Positions 25,621 through 34,864 of a stretch of DNA of 64,000 nucleotides are shown here, in pieces. The stretch comes from an uncultured Neomegalonema sp. (GTDB lineage: Bacteria > Pseudomonadota > Alphaproteobacteria > Rhodobacterales > Rhodobacteraceae). The notes below the pieces were generated by a model. It was not told where the DNA came from and did no database searches. It worked only from the letters and a program-made list of their open reading frames with translations. The stretch covers positions 1-64,000 of the forward strand of contig CALDSD010000053.1 in NCBI GenBank assembly GCA_937911325.1, read 5' to 3'. The position numbers were made by a program, and so were the translations under genes. Each line of letters starts with the position of its first letter. Position 1 is the first letter of the stretch.

Positions 25621-25727
25621 TCGCGATCCGAGTTTTCGAGCGCATTCAGAAGCGCTTTGCGCGCGGCCCGCGCCGCGTTCCAGATCCCGCAAGGGCGATC
25701 GCCTCTTTCTCACATCAAAGGTTTTCG

Positions 25728-26297
25728 ATGACCCTGCGACGTCTCACGCCGGCAGTCGCCGAGGCTGTGCCTCTCGACGACTTTCTCGACCATCTCAGGC
25801 TCAGCTTGGGGCTGACCGACCCGCCGACCGAAACTCCTGCGGCCGAGCGCGCGCTCGCCTGCGCCGTCGCAGCGATCGAGCGAAGCACATCGCTCGCCTG
25901 TCTGCGTCAGACCTGGAAATGGGAGCTCCCGACTTGGACGAACGCCCGGTCAGAGCGCTTGCCGATCTTGCCCGTGCTGACCGTGGCGAGTGTGAGCGCA
26001 ATCGCTGAGGATGGTCGGTGGACGCCGTTCGAGCCGAGCACTTGGCGGCATAGCGACGATCAAATTCACGCGGTCGGGGCCTGGTTGCCTGCGGCTGGTC
26101 CGAGCGGCGTTCAGGTCGTTTTCGAGGCCGGCTTTGGCGACCATCACACCGATCTGCCCGCGGATCTCAAGCAGGCCGTTCTGCTCCTGGCCGCTCATTA
26201 CTTCGAACGTCGGCACGCCGTAGACGCCGGCAATGTGCGCTCACTGCCGAATGGTCTTCAATCGTTGCTGGCGCCGTTTCGCCAGCTACGGCTCTAA
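25728..26297 (+). CDS. GTA head-tail connector/adaptor (g6)
   Basis: This 189-aa protein matches the head-tail connector family. It has an N-terminal helical part (PLDDFLDHLRLSLGLTD, then ALACAVAAIERSTSLACLRQTWKW), a beta region and the C-terminal ADLKQAVLLLAAHYFERRHAV with NVRSLPNGLQSLLAPFRQLRL, typical of gp6-like connectors. It joins the portal to the tail. Confidence 0.87.
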   Translation: MTLRRLTPAVAEAVPLDDFLDHLRLSLGLTDPPTETPAAERALACAVAAIERSTSLACLRQTWKWELPTWTNARSERLPILPVLTVASVSAIAEDGRWTPFEPSTWRHSDDQIHAVGAWLPAAGPSGVQVVFEAGFGDHHTDLPADLKQAVLLLAAHYFERRHAVDAGNVRSLPNGLQSLLAPFRQLRL

Positions 26298-26313
26298 TTG
26301 GGCGCTAGGCCTC

Positions 26314-26697
26314 ATGATCCGATCGCCATACCGCTCTACGCGTCTTCTCCTCGAGGCGAGCTGCGACCTCTCCGATATCGAAGTCCCCAAGATCCCCTCT
26401 CGGACCCGCTCAGTGGGATGGGTTTCTCTCGGCGCACATCACGCCGCTGTCCATCCGATTTCGGGGGACGAGACATGCAAGCGCTCTCCCCAGAAACAGC
26501 GCGTGACCCATCGCATCACGCTTCGGTGTTCGCCGCGTCGGGGGGGTGTCCGCCCCAGGATCCGCCAACGGTTTCGAAGCGGTCGCGAGGTCTATGACAT
26601 CAAAGCCGTGTTCGACGGCGGGCGCGGCACAGTCACGTGCTTATGCGAGGCCGCCAAGCTGCCCGCCGAAACAAAGCCTGACGGAGCAAGCCAATGA
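26314..26697 (+). CDS. GTA head closure protein (g7)
   Basis: This 127-aa basic protein fits the head-closure/stopper family in its core: WVSLGAHHAAVHPISGDET, a Q-rich turn, VTHRITLRCSP, RQRFRSGREVYDIKAVFD and a final CLCEAAKL strand. The N-terminal 30 residues are atypical. The start at 26314 is 16 nt after the connector stop. The stop overlaps the next start as ATGA. Confidence 0.8.
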   Translation: MIRSPYRSTRLLLEASCDLSDIEVPKIPSRTRSVGWVSLGAHHAAVHPISGDETCKRSPQKQRVTHRITLRCSPRRGGVRPRIRQRFRSGREVYDIKAVFDGGRGTVTCLCEAAKLPAETKPDGASQ

Positions 26698-27131
26698 CAG
26701 CCGCGTTTTCCTGGCCGCTGCAGGAAGCCCTGATCGATCATCTGCGATCCGACGCTGCTCTGAGGCAGTACTTGGGTCGGGATCAGATCATCGACGCCGC
26801 CGCGAATGAAGGGCGGCCCGAGGGGGCCGCCGCCAGCGCGCCGAAGATCATCTTCGGAGATGACGACGTCTCGCCTTGGTTCGACAAAACAGATCGCGGC
26901 GCGCTCCACGAGTTCACAATCATGATCCGCAGCGGTCGCCGAGGGTTTCGCGAAGTCAAGAAAATCGCCGCGGCGGTATCGGATGCGCTGGAGGATCCGG
27001 AATTGGCCCTCGAGAGGGGCCAATTGGTGCGCCTCCAGTTTCTGGACGGACGTTTCACGCGTTCGGACGAAGACGATCAACGCCAGGCCGAACTGCGCTA
27101 CCGGGCGATCGTCGAAGACACATCACACTAA
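26694..27131 (+). CDS. GTA tail terminator / completion protein (g8, DUF3168)
   Basis: This 145-aa protein has the DUF3168 pattern. WPLQEALIDHLRSDAAL comes at the start, followed by PKIIFGDDDVSPWFDKTDRGALHEFTIMI, and a tail ending in LQFLDGRFTRSDEDDQRQAELRYRAIVED. It caps the tail tube and joins it to the head. The ATG overlaps the g7 stop (ATGA), which implies translational coupling. Confidence 0.9.
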   Translation: MTAAFSWPLQEALIDHLRSDAALRQYLGRDQIIDAAANEGRPEGAAASAPKIIFGDDDVSPWFDKTDRGALHEFTIMIRSGRRGFREVKKIAAAVSDALEDPELALERGQLVRLQFLDGRFTRSDEDDQRQAELRYRAIVEDTSH

Positions 27132-27149
27132 AACGAGGTGACAACTCCG

Positions 27150-27563
27150 ATGACGGCTCAAGCAGGCAAAGACCTCCTGTTAAAACTCGACCATTCCGGA
27201 GCCGGCGCTTTCGAAACCGTTGCAGGGCTCCGAGCCACGCGCATCAGTTTCAATGCGGCGGCTGTCGATGTGACCAGCCTGGAAAGCACCGACCGTTGGC
27301 GAGAGCTGCTGGCGGGCGCCGGCGTCCGCTCCGCGACCATCTCGGGCTCTGGCGTGTTCAAGGACTCCTCGACGGATGCGTCGATACGTTCCGCGTTTTT
27401 CAACGGCGCGATTATGAACTGGCGGATCCTGGTGCCCGATTTTGGCGCGATCGAAGGTCCCTTCCACATCGGATCGCTCGACTACTCCGGCGACCATGAC
27501 GGCGAAGCGGCTTTCGAACTCAGCCTCGCCTCTGCGGGTCCTCTTTCATTCACGGCGTTCTAG
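27150..27563 (+). CDS. GTA major tail tube protein (g9)
   Basis: This 137-aa protein is of the TP901-1 / GTA major tail family: AQAGKDLLLKLD, FETVAGLRATRISFNAAAVDVTSLESTDRWRELL, SGSGVFKDSSTDASIR and FELSLASAGPLSFTAF. Stacked rings of it form the tail tube. The ATG at 27150 is chosen for the GAGGTG site about 9 nt upstream. Confidence 0.92.
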   Translation: MTAQAGKDLLLKLDHSGAGAFETVAGLRATRISFNAAAVDVTSLESTDRWRELLAGAGVRSATISGSGVFKDSSTDASIRSAFFNGAIMNWRILVPDFGAIEGPFHIGSLDYSGDHDGEAAFELSLASAGPLSFTAF

Positions 27564-27564
27564 C

Positions 27565-27939
27565 ATGAAATCGATAGCCAATCCGCATCGCGGCGAGGTC
27601 GCGGCTCTTGTCGATGGCGAGGCGCGCGTTCTCCGCCTAACGCTTGGATCTCTGGCGGAACTCGAAGCCAATCTGGCCGTTGCGGATCTTTTTTCATTGG
27701 TGGATCGTTTTGAGAGCGGTCGCCCCGGATCGCGGGACATCTTGGAGATCATCGCCGCCGGACATCGTGGAAACGAGTACGCCGTCTGCAAAACGGCAGA
27801 CGAAGTCGCTGACGTTGACATCGAGATCGACGGTCGAACAGGTGTGTTCGCCGCGTACACGCTCGCCGGCCGTTTGCTGGCGGCTGCGTTTTCACCAGGG
27901 CCGGCCGAACCGGCTGACGGCGCTGCGCAGACGCCATGA
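27565..27939 (+). CDS. GTA gp10-family tail assembly chaperone
   Basis: This 124-aa protein starts MKSIANPHRGEVAALVDGEARVLRLTLGSLAELE, the typical GTA-gp10 (DUF3356) opening. It includes the DLFSLVDRFESGRPGSRDILEIIAAG stretch of tail assembly chaperones. It is 1 nt after the tail tube stop and overlaps the next gene as ATGA. It likely works with the next protein on the tape measure. Confidence 0.88.
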   Translation: MKSIANPHRGEVAALVDGEARVLRLTLGSLAELEANLAVADLFSLVDRFESGRPGSRDILEIIAAGHRGNEYAVCKTADEVADVDIEIDGRTGVFAAYTLAGRLLAAAFSPGPAEPADGAAQTP

Positions 27940-28142
27940 ACTGGCCGAGGCTCATGCGCTTGGGCGTTGGAGTGATCGGCCTCTCTCCAGATGCGTTTTG
28001 GCGTCTCAGCCCACGCGAGTTCCTGAACCTCATCGGTGCGGATCCGGATCAAGATCCGCCGATGTCCCGCGCAGAGCTGATGCGATTGGCCGAACTCTTT
28101 CCGGACCTGCCGGCCTCGGCGTCCAACAACCAGGAGGATTAG
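27936..28142 (+). CDS. Second GTA tail assembly chaperone (g10.1-like)
   Basis: This 68-aa protein contains GLSPDAFWRLSPREFLNLIGA and MSRAELMRLAELFPD, the pattern of the small tail-chaperone partner found before the tape measure gene in GTAs. It overlaps the previous stop as ATGA. Phages often make this pair by a frameshift; here they are separate, coupled ORFs. Confidence 0.85.
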   Translation: MNWPRLMRLGVGVIGLSPDAFWRLSPREFLNLIGADPDQDPPMSRAELMRLAELFPDLPASASNNQED

Positions 28143-28148
28143 CGTTCA

Positions 28149-28847
28149 ATGACAGACGCGCGCAAACTTCAGACCGCCAGCGTCGCCGTCAGCACCCTGA
28201 GATCTGAGCTTTCTGCCCTGAACCGCGACCTGAAAGCGTCGTCCAAAGCATCGCAAGAGCTTGTCAGTGACATCGGCAGCTCTTTTGAGACGGCGCTCAG
28301 CCAACTTGTCCTGAAGGGGGGAAAGCTCTCTGGCGTGTTCCGCAACCTGGTTTCATCCGTTGCCGGAAAGGCGCTGGAGCAAGCAGTATCGCCGCTGAAA
28401 ACAGCTCTCAGCACAAGCGCGGCCGGGTTGTTCAATCAGGTTGGCGGCGCCGTTTTGGGCGGCGTTCTCGGCTTCTCCAGCGGAGGAGCGTTTGCCGGAG
28501 GACGCGCTATGACCGGCGTGTCCGGCCTCGGCGCAAACGTTCGGGCGTTTTCACGCGGGGGCGCTTTTGGCGGGGTTGTCGGGGCGCCGACGCTTTTCCC
28601 AATGCGCCGCGGCGTCGGCTTGATGGGGGAAGCGGGTCCTGAAGCTGTTCTCCCGCTCAGTCGAGGGCCGGACGGACGCCTCGGCGTTCAGGCGAGCTCC
28701 CAAGGCGGAAGTTCTGGATTACAGCCGTGGCACTCGGGCGTTTCAGTTCATATTCACACGCCGGACGTTCAAGGCTTCCACCGCTCTCAAAGCCAGGTCG
28801 CGGCGCAACTCGCCCGTGCCGTCGATCGCGGGCGTCGCCGCCTTTAG
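28149..28847 (+). CDS. GTA tail tape measure protein (g11), short form
   Basis: This 232-aa protein has a helical N-terminal part (about residues 1-75) and a Gly/Ala-rich hydrophobic middle (about 85-165). It ends with the conserved LMGEAGPEAVLPLSRGPDGRLGV motif. The short length implies a short tail, as in RcGTA whose g11 is of similar size. Confidence 0.9.
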   Translation: MTDARKLQTASVAVSTLRSELSALNRDLKASSKASQELVSDIGSSFETALSQLVLKGGKLSGVFRNLVSSVAGKALEQAVSPLKTALSTSAAGLFNQVGGAVLGGVLGFSSGGAFAGGRAMTGVSGLGANVRAFSRGGAFGGVVGAPTLFPMRRGVGLMGEAGPEAVLPLSRGPDGRLGVQASSQGGSSGLQPWHSGVSVHIHTPDVQGFHRSQSQVAAQLARAVDRGRRRL

Positions 28848-28886
28848 TCGTTTCACGCAATTCACTGACAGAGGTCCCAAACCGAC

Positions 28887-29507
28887 ATGGGCTTCCACGA
28901 TATTCGATTCCCTCCGACCATCTCGTTCGGATCGACCGGAGGGCCTGAACGCCGGACTGAGATCGTATCCCTTGCGTCTGGTCGCGAGGAAAGAAACAGC
29001 CCCTGGCGGCACTCCCGCCGGCGCTACGACGCTGGTTATGGCGTTCGGTCTCTGGACGACATCCAAGAGATCATTGCGTTTTTCGAAGCGCGCGCCGGGC
29101 GTTTGCATGCGTTCCGCTGGCGCGATTGGGCCGATTGGAAATCCTGCGCGCCAAGCGGCTCGATCGCTCCCACCGATCAGCCTTTGGGCCAGGGCGACGG
29201 CGCGACGACACGGTTTGATCTCATCAAGGAATACCCATCCGGCGGTGAAACCTACCAACGCCCGATCTCCAAACCCGACCCCGCGAGCGTGCGAACAGCC
29301 ATTGACGGCGTCGAGACCACCGCCTTTTCGCTGAACGAAGATCTGGCGGTCGTGTTTGAAGCGCCGCCGCCCGTCGGTTCGACATTGACGGCCGGCTTTG
29401 CTTTCGATGTTCCAGCCCGCTTTGACAGCGATGCGCTAGCGATCAACCTGGCGAGTTTCGAGGCCGGCGAAATTCCCTCAATCCCCATAATCGAGGTTCT
29501 CCAGTAA
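28887..29507 (+). CDS. GTA distal tail protein (g12, DUF2460)
   Basis: This 206-aa protein begins MGFHDIRFPPTISFGSTGGPERRTEIV, a near-signature start for the DUF2460 distal tail family. It continues with AGYGVRSLDDIQEIIAFFEARAGRLHAFRWRDW. It forms the ring between tail tube and hub. Its stop overlaps the hub start as TAATG. Confidence 0.93.
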   Translation: MGFHDIRFPPTISFGSTGGPERRTEIVSLASGREERNSPWRHSRRRYDAGYGVRSLDDIQEIIAFFEARAGRLHAFRWRDWADWKSCAPSGSIAPTDQPLGQGDGATTRFDLIKEYPSGGETYQRPISKPDPASVRTAIDGVETTAFSLNEDLAVVFEAPPPVGSTLTAGFAFDVPARFDSDALAINLASFEAGEIPSIPIIEVLQ

Positions 29508-30400
29508 TGCGGGATGTGCCTGAAGACCTGCAGCGTCGTCTCGACCAGGGCGTGACGACGTTCTGTCGGTGTTGGCGGTTGGACCGTCCCGCCGGCGTCT
29601 CGATCGGGTTTACAGACCATGACGAACCGCTCGCGTTCGACGGCGTGACATTCGAACCTTCGTCCGGGCTTTCTGCATCCGGATTGGAGAGCGCCGAGGG
29701 ATTGGCCGCCGACAATCAAGACATCGCTGGAGCGTTGAGTTCCGAGGCGCTGACCGAGGAGGACTTGCGCGCAGGTCTCTACCAGAGCTCAGAGCTGCGA
29801 AACTGGTTGGTCGACTGGCGAGATCCGGACGTGAGGCTCCTGCTGTTCCGCGGGACCCTTGGCGCTATTCGTCGACGGGGCGGCGCCTTCTCCGCCGAAG
29901 TGCTTGGCCTGTCCGAAAAACTGAACAATCCCATCGGCCGCCAATTGATGCCGTCATGCGACGCGTCCTTGGGCGACGCGGCGTGCGGCGTCGATCTGAG
30001 CGATCCGGTGTTTCGCGGCGCAGGCGCTGTGGGCAGGATCTCGGGCAATGGATCTCTTGTCGTGACCGGCCTCGATACGGAACCGCCTGGTTGGTTCTCG
30101 CGGGGGCGCTTGACTTGGACGTCTGGGGCCAACGTCGGCTCGTCAAGCCGCATCAAAGCGCATCGTCGCGTTGGCGTCGATGCTGAGCTCGAGCTTTGGG
30201 CGGCGCCCGCGCACACGACGTCGATCGGCGATGCGTTTGACGTCGTCGCTGGGTGCGACAAGCGCCTGACGACCTGTCGCGCCAAGTTCGGAAATCTCGC
30301 GAACTTCCGTGGGTTTCCTCACATGCCCGAGGATGATTGGGTGACATCCTATCCGAACCGGTCCGAACAGAACGACGGCGGATCTCTGATTGGCGGGTGA
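29507..30400 (+). CDS. GTA hub protein (g13, DUF2163 / BR0599)
   Basis: This 297-aa baseplate hub has an N-terminal DUF2163 part (CWRLDRPAGVSIGFTDHDEPL) and a C-terminal BR0599 part (CDKRLTTCRAKFGNLANFRGFPHMPEDDWV). Cysteines in MPSCDASLGDAACGVD and CDKRLTTC form a conserved set of four. From memory, the RcGTA hub has been reported to bind an iron-sulfur cluster with such residues. It overlaps g12 by one base and g14 by 11 bases. Confidence 0.92.
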   Translation: MRDVPEDLQRRLDQGVTTFCRCWRLDRPAGVSIGFTDHDEPLAFDGVTFEPSSGLSASGLESAEGLAADNQDIAGALSSEALTEEDLRAGLYQSSELRNWLVDWRDPDVRLLLFRGTLGAIRRRGGAFSAEVLGLSEKLNNPIGRQLMPSCDASLGDAACGVDLSDPVFRGAGAVGRISGNGSLVVTGLDTEPPGWFSRGRLTWTSGANVGSSSRIKAHRRVGVDAELELWAAPAHTTSIGDAFDVVAGCDKRLTTCRAKFGNLANFRGFPHMPEDDWVTSYPNRSEQNDGGSLIGG

Positions 30401-30863
30401 GAACGCCCTGATCTTCGAGGATCCAGACCAGATCGCATACGAGGCGTCGAGGTGGATCGGCACGCCGTATCGTCACCAGGCAAGTCTGCGCGGGGTCGGT
30501 TGCGATTGCCTCGGCTTGCTTCGGGGCGTCTGGCGTGCGCTGCTCGGCCCGGAACCGGAACAGCCCGGTCCGTACACGCCAGACTGGTCTGAACCATCTC
30601 GCGAAGAACGCCTTTTGGCGGCAGCTCGCCGACGTCTCATTCAGGTTGATCCCGAGAGCGCCGTCAAAGCGGGGGAGGTTCTCCTGTTTCGGATGCGCCG
30701 CGACGCGCCGGCCAAGCACTTGGGTATCTGCATCGACCCGCATGTGATGGTCCATGCGCATTCGCGGCTGGGGGTCGTCGACGCGGGTCTCGATCGAGCC
30801 TGGCGTCGTCGACTGGCGGCTCGCTTTCACTTTCCCGCACCGGCGTCCCTTCGGCGCTCATAA
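30390..30863 (+). CDS. GTA cell-wall peptidase (g14, NlpC/P60)
   Basis: This 157-aa NlpC/P60 peptidase has the catalytic Cys in GVGCDCLGLLRGVW (near residue 37-39) and the His in PAKHLGICID, followed by VMVHAHSRLGVV. It locally opens the peptidoglycan of the recipient. The only initiation codon giving the full domain is TTG at 30390, inside the g13 end, so translation is probably coupled to g13. Confidence 0.92.
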   Translation: MAGENALIFEDPDQIAYEASRWIGTPYRHQASLRGVGCDCLGLLRGVWRALLGPEPEQPGPYTPDWSEPSREERLLAAARRRLIQVDPESAVKAGEVLLFRMRRDAPAKHLGICIDPHVMVHAHSRLGVVDAGLDRAWRRRLAARFHFPAPASLRRS

Positions 30864-30879
30864 CTCTTCGAGGCTTCCG

Positions 30880-33800
30880 ATGGCCACCGTTCTCTTGTCA
30901 GCCGCTGGCGCCGCCGCAGGCAGCGCCGTGGGCGGATCGCTGGGTCCTGCCGCGCTTGGTCTTACATCGACGGCGATAGGTCGAGCGGCCGGCGCCATCG
31001 CAGGATCTTTGATCGATCAGCGCATTCTTGGTCCAGGCGCGCAGACGGTCGAAGGGCCGCGTCTGGATCGTATCCGCATTCAAACCTCGACACAGGGCGC
31101 GCCCTTGCCGCGCGTCTGGGGGCGAATGCGGGTGGCGGGTCAGGTCATCTGGGCGACACGCTTTAAGGAGCGTTCGAAAACGACGACCCAAGGCGGCGGA
31201 GGAAAGGGCGGCGGAGGCGGCTCAACCCAGACCAAGACAACGAGCTACAGCTACTCACTGAGTTTCGCCCTGGCCCTTTGCGTGGGTCCGATCGACAGAA
31301 TTGGAAGGGTTTGGGCCGATGGAAAGCCCTTCACGCTGTCCGAGGTCTCGCATCGCCTTTACCTGGGCGGATCGGATCAAGTCGCCGACCCTCTGATCCA
31401 ATCGGTCGAAGGCGTTGACGCGGCGCCTGCCTATCGTGGAACCGCCTATCTGGTTTTCGAAGATCTGCCGCTTGGACCGTTCGGCGATCGCGTTCCACAG
31501 ATTTCGGTCGAGGTTTTTCGCAAACCGGTTTCGGCGTCGTCGGAGCCCGACCTTGCGGATCTCGTCCGCGGCGTCGCCCTCTCTCCGGGCACAGGTGAGT
31601 TCGCCTATGCGACAACGCCGGTTCGTCGTGTGCTGCGTCCAGGGGTCTACGAGAGCGAGAACGTCCATAGCTTTGATGGCCGCGCGGATGTGGACGCGGC
31701 GCTCGATCAACTCGAACTCGAGTTGCCGAAAGTGTCGGCGACATCGCTTGTCGTCTCGTGGTTCGGAACGGATTTGCGCGCAGCTCTTTGCAGTGTCCGA
31801 CCGGGTGTTGAACTCGCTGAACGGCAGACCGAGCCTTTATCCTGGTCCGCCGGCGGGATCGTTCGTGGAAGCGCCCACGTCGTTTCAAAAGACGCCGAAG
31901 GTCGGCCAAGTTACGGCGGCACTCCTTCGGACGCCTCGGTGATCGAGGCGCTGAAAGACCTGAGGGCTCGGGGTCATGAGGTGCTCTTTTATCCGTTTCT
32001 GCTTATGGACATCCCGCCAGGGAATACGTTGCCCGATCCTTGGACTGGCGCAGCCTCGCAACCTGTCTTTCCATGGCGCGGCCGGATCACATTGGCAGCG
32101 GCGCCCGGTCAACCTGGCAGCAGCGATCAGACACCCGCCGCCGCCGCCGAAGTCGCAAGCTTCTTTGGACAAGCCAAACCAGGCGACTTCCATCTGGCCG
32201 ACGGCGTCGTCCAATACCAAGGGCCAGCCGAATGGGGGTTTCGGCGCTTCATTCTGCACTATGCGCACCTCGCCAAAGCAGCGGGAGGCGTCGATGCGTT
32301 CGCCATCGGCTCCGAGCTAAGGTCTCTTACGCAAATCCGGTCAGGCAAAGCGACATACCCTGCGGTGAACGCCTTGAAGGACCTCGCGGCCGACGTGCGA
32401 GCCATCCTGGGTCCGGACGTTCTCATCACCTACGCCGCCGACTGGTCCGAATACTTCGGCCACCAGCCCAACGACGGTTCTGGGGACGCGATGTTCCACC
32501 TTGATCCGCTGTGGGCTGACGACAACATCGACGCAATCGGAATTGACGCGTATTTTCCTCTGTCCGACTGGCGCGACGAGACCGATGGCGATGCCGATCG
32601 CGATGGATCGATTTATGATCTCGATTACCTGAGAGAGAACATCGAAGGCGGCGAGGGCTATGACTGGTTCTATGGATCAGACGTCGATCGAACCAACCAG
32701 AACCGCTCCGCAATCGAAGACATTGCGCATGGCGAAGACTGGGTCTTCAGACCAAAGGATCTTCGTGCATGGTGGACCTCGCCACATCATAATCGCCCGA
32801 ACGGCGTTCGCGAAGGGACGCCCACGAACTGGCTACCGCAATCAAAACCCATCTGGTTGACCGAGCTTGGCTGCCCTGCAGTCGATCGCGCCTCCAATCA
32901 GCCAAACGTGTTTTATGATCCAGTCTCGTCCGAGGGCCGGCTTCCTCACTTCTCCAGAGGCGGCCGCGACGATCTGATCCAGCGCCGCTACATCGAAGCC
33001 GTTCTGTCCTATTGGAGCGGTGACGCGAACCCGCTCTCACCGGTCTATGGCGCTCCCATGCTCGATCTTTCTCGAGCGTTCATTTGGACCTGGGATGTGC
33101 GTCCATGGCCTGATTTTCCTCAGCGCGAAACCGTCTGGTCCGACGGCCCGAAACATGATCTGGGGCACTGGCTCACCGGGCGCTTGGGCGGTGCGCCGTT
33201 GGCGGATCTTGTGCGCGCGATCTGCGCGGAACACGGCGTTGCGGATGTCGACGCAAGCGAACTGAAAAGCGTTGTGCACGGGCTCGTCGCCGACCGGGTG
33301 CTCAGCGCTCGGGAACTGCTCCAGCCGTTGATGCTCGCTTACGGTTTCGACGCCGTCGAAGTTGACGGCGTTCTGCGCTTCAAACATCGCGGCGACGCGC
33401 CAGCGACGCCGGTCTTCATTGACGGAATGGTCGTTGATGATCTGCCGGACGAGGTGCAGGCTCCGCTCGAACTCCAAACCGATGAAGATCTGGCGACCCC
33501 AACCTCGGCGCGGCTGACTTACGTCCAAGGCGCGGCCGACTATGAGCCCGGCGGCGCAGAGAGCAAAGTCGAAGGCGAGGGGCGGGAGGTGGTCTCGGTT
33601 TCCGAACTACCGCTTGCACTGACGCCACAGGAAGCTCAGGCCATCGCTGATCGTTGGTTGAGCGAGGCCATGGTCGCACGAGACACGGCGACTTTCACGG
33701 TGCCGCCGTCAAATCTTGGTCTGACCCCAGGGGACACCGTCGCCCTCAATACGGGGACCCAGGCTGTCGGAACGTTTCGCATTGCGCGCATCCAGGAGGC

Positions 33801-34824
33801 GGGGCAGGGCCGCGAGATCGAGGCGGTGCGTATCGAAAGTCGCCACCACCGTCCCAACGCCATAGATCCGCCGCTCCCGAGCGCTTACCCGACGCCAGCG
33901 CTCCTCGCCCCTCCAGAGGTCGCGTTCCTGGACCTACCCCTCGTGACCGGGGCCGAAACAGCGCATGCTCCTCACATCGCGGCGTTTGTAGCGCCGTGGC
34001 CCACCGAACTCTCCGTCTACCGAAGCGACCGTGATGAAGGCTACCTGCCTGACACGACCATAACCGCGCCAGCGATGATGGGATTGTCCTTGGATCCCTT
34101 GCCCGCAGGGCGTCCAAACCTGTGGACGGGGCTGAACGGATTTCGGGTGGCTTTCTCCGACGCCGAATTATTGTCGCGTGACGAGCTTGCGGTGCTCAAC
34201 GGCGCGAACGCGGCGGCGATTGAAACGCCGGCAGGCGCCTGGGAAGTCTTCCAGTTCCGGAACGCTGAGCTGATCGCCGCGAACGAGTACCGCTTGTCTT
34301 GGCTTTTGCGAGCGCAAGCCGGCACCGAGTCGGATATGGACGTTGCTCCAAGCGGATCCCGCGTCGTCATCCTATCGGACGCGCTTCAACAATCGACGAT
34401 CCCTGAAACAGCACGGGGGCTGACGCGCCACTTTCGGGTGGGTCCATCCCAGCGGGGCTACGTCGACGCGAGCTACCGTCATGTCGTCGCATCCTTCAAA
34501 GGCGTGGGCTTACGTCCCTATGCGCCAACACATCTCAAAGCGACCCGAAGCAGCGCCGGCGGGATCGCCCTGAGTTGGATCCGCAGAACGCGATATGGCG
34601 GCGACAACTGGGAAAACGTTGATCCCCCGCTTGGCGAGGAGACCGAGCGCTACCGCATTCGCCTTCTCGCGGAGGAGGCCGAAATCGCCTCTGCAGTCTC
34701 TGAAAGCTCTGTCTATTCCTTCGATCCGGCTCCGTCTCTGGCGCAGCCTCTCATCGCGAAGGTAGCGCAACTCTCGGCCGTTTACGGCCCCGGTCCCGAG
34801 ACCTCGGTCGACGTTCCGCTCTGA
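30880..34824 (+). CDS. GTA megatron / host-specificity protein (g15)
   Basis: This 1314-aa tail-tip protein starts MATVLLSAAGAAAGSAVGG with a hydrophobic, membrane-active-looking segment. It has an N-terminal domain with the LPRVWGRMRVAGQVIWATRF motif, and a Gly-rich patch precedes it in the tail-tip region. A GTA TIM-barrel-like domain lies at about residues 390-690 (YAHLAKAAGGVDAFAIGSELRSLT, YAADWSEYFGHQP, GIDAYFPLSDWRDE, PIWLTELGCPAVDRASNQPN). A C-terminal phage-tail domain follows with a fibronectin-like end. It probably binds the cell surface and guides DNA. The start at 30880 is the family start; an upstream frame to 30754 overlaps g14. Confidence 0.95.
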   Translation: MATVLLSAAGAAAGSAVGGSLGPAALGLTSTAIGRAAGAIAGSLIDQRILGPGAQTVEGPRLDRIRIQTSTQGAPLPRVWGRMRVAGQVIWATRFKERSKTTTQGGGGKGGGGGSTQTKTTSYSYSLSFALALCVGPIDRIGRVWADGKPFTLSEVSHRLYLGGSDQVADPLIQSVEGVDAAPAYRGTAYLVFEDLPLGPFGDRVPQISVEVFRKPVSASSEPDLADLVRGVALSPGTGEFAYATTPVRRVLRPGVYESENVHSFDGRADVDAALDQLELELPKVSATSLVVSWFGTDLRAALCSVRPGVELAERQTEPLSWSAGGIVRGSAHVVSKDAEGRPSYGGTPSDASVIEALKDLRARGHEVLFYPFLLMDIPPGNTLPDPWTGAASQPVFPWRGRITLAAAPGQPGSSDQTPAAAAEVASFFGQAKPGDFHLADGVVQYQGPAEWGFRRFILHYAHLAKAAGGVDAFAIGSELRSLTQIRSGKATYPAVNALKDLAADVRAILGPDVLITYAADWSEYFGHQPNDGSGDAMFHLDPLWADDNIDAIGIDAYFPLSDWRDETDGDADRDGSIYDLDYLRENIEGGEGYDWFYGSDVDRTNQNRSAIEDIAHGEDWVFRPKDLRAWWTSPHHNRPNGVREGTPTNWLPQSKPIWLTELGCPAVDRASNQPNVFYDPVSSEGRLPHFSRGGRDDLIQRRYIEAVLSYWSGDANPLSPVYGAPMLDLSRAFIWTWDVRPWPDFPQRETVWSDGPKHDLGHWLTGRLGGAPLADLVRAICAEHGVADVDASELKSVVHGLVADRVLSARELLQPLMLAYGFDAVEVDGVLRFKHRGDAPATPVFIDGMVVDDLPDEVQAPLELQTDEDLATPTSARLTYVQGAADYEPGGAESKVEGEGREVVSVSELPLALTPQEAQAIADRWLSEAMVARDTATFTVPPSNLGLTPGDTVALNTGTQAVGTFRIARIQEAGQGREIEAVRIESRHHRPNAIDPPLPSAYPTPALLAPPEVAFLDLPLVTGAETAHAPHIAAFVAPWPTELSVYRSDRDEGYLPDTTITAPAMMGLSLDPLPAGRPNLWTGLNGFRVAFSDAELLSRDELAVLNGANAAAIETPAGAWEVFQFRNAELIAANEYRLSWLLRAQAGTESDMDVAPSGSRVVILSDALQQSTIPETARGLTRHFRVGPSQRGYVDASYRHVVASFKGVGLRPYAPTHLKATRSSAGGIALSWIRRTRYGGDNWENVDPPLGEETERYRIRLLAEEAEIASAVSESSVYSFDPAPSLAQPLIAKVAQLSAVYGPGPETSVDVPL

Positions 34825-34864
34825 GACGCCGGCGACCACAACCCGATCTGACCGCTGAGGAAAA

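Noticed and set aside
26314-26697. Suspected frameshift in the head closure gene because its N-terminus looks atypical
   Set aside because: The core and C-terminal family pattern continue in one frame from about residue 36 to the stop, and other frames give no better match.
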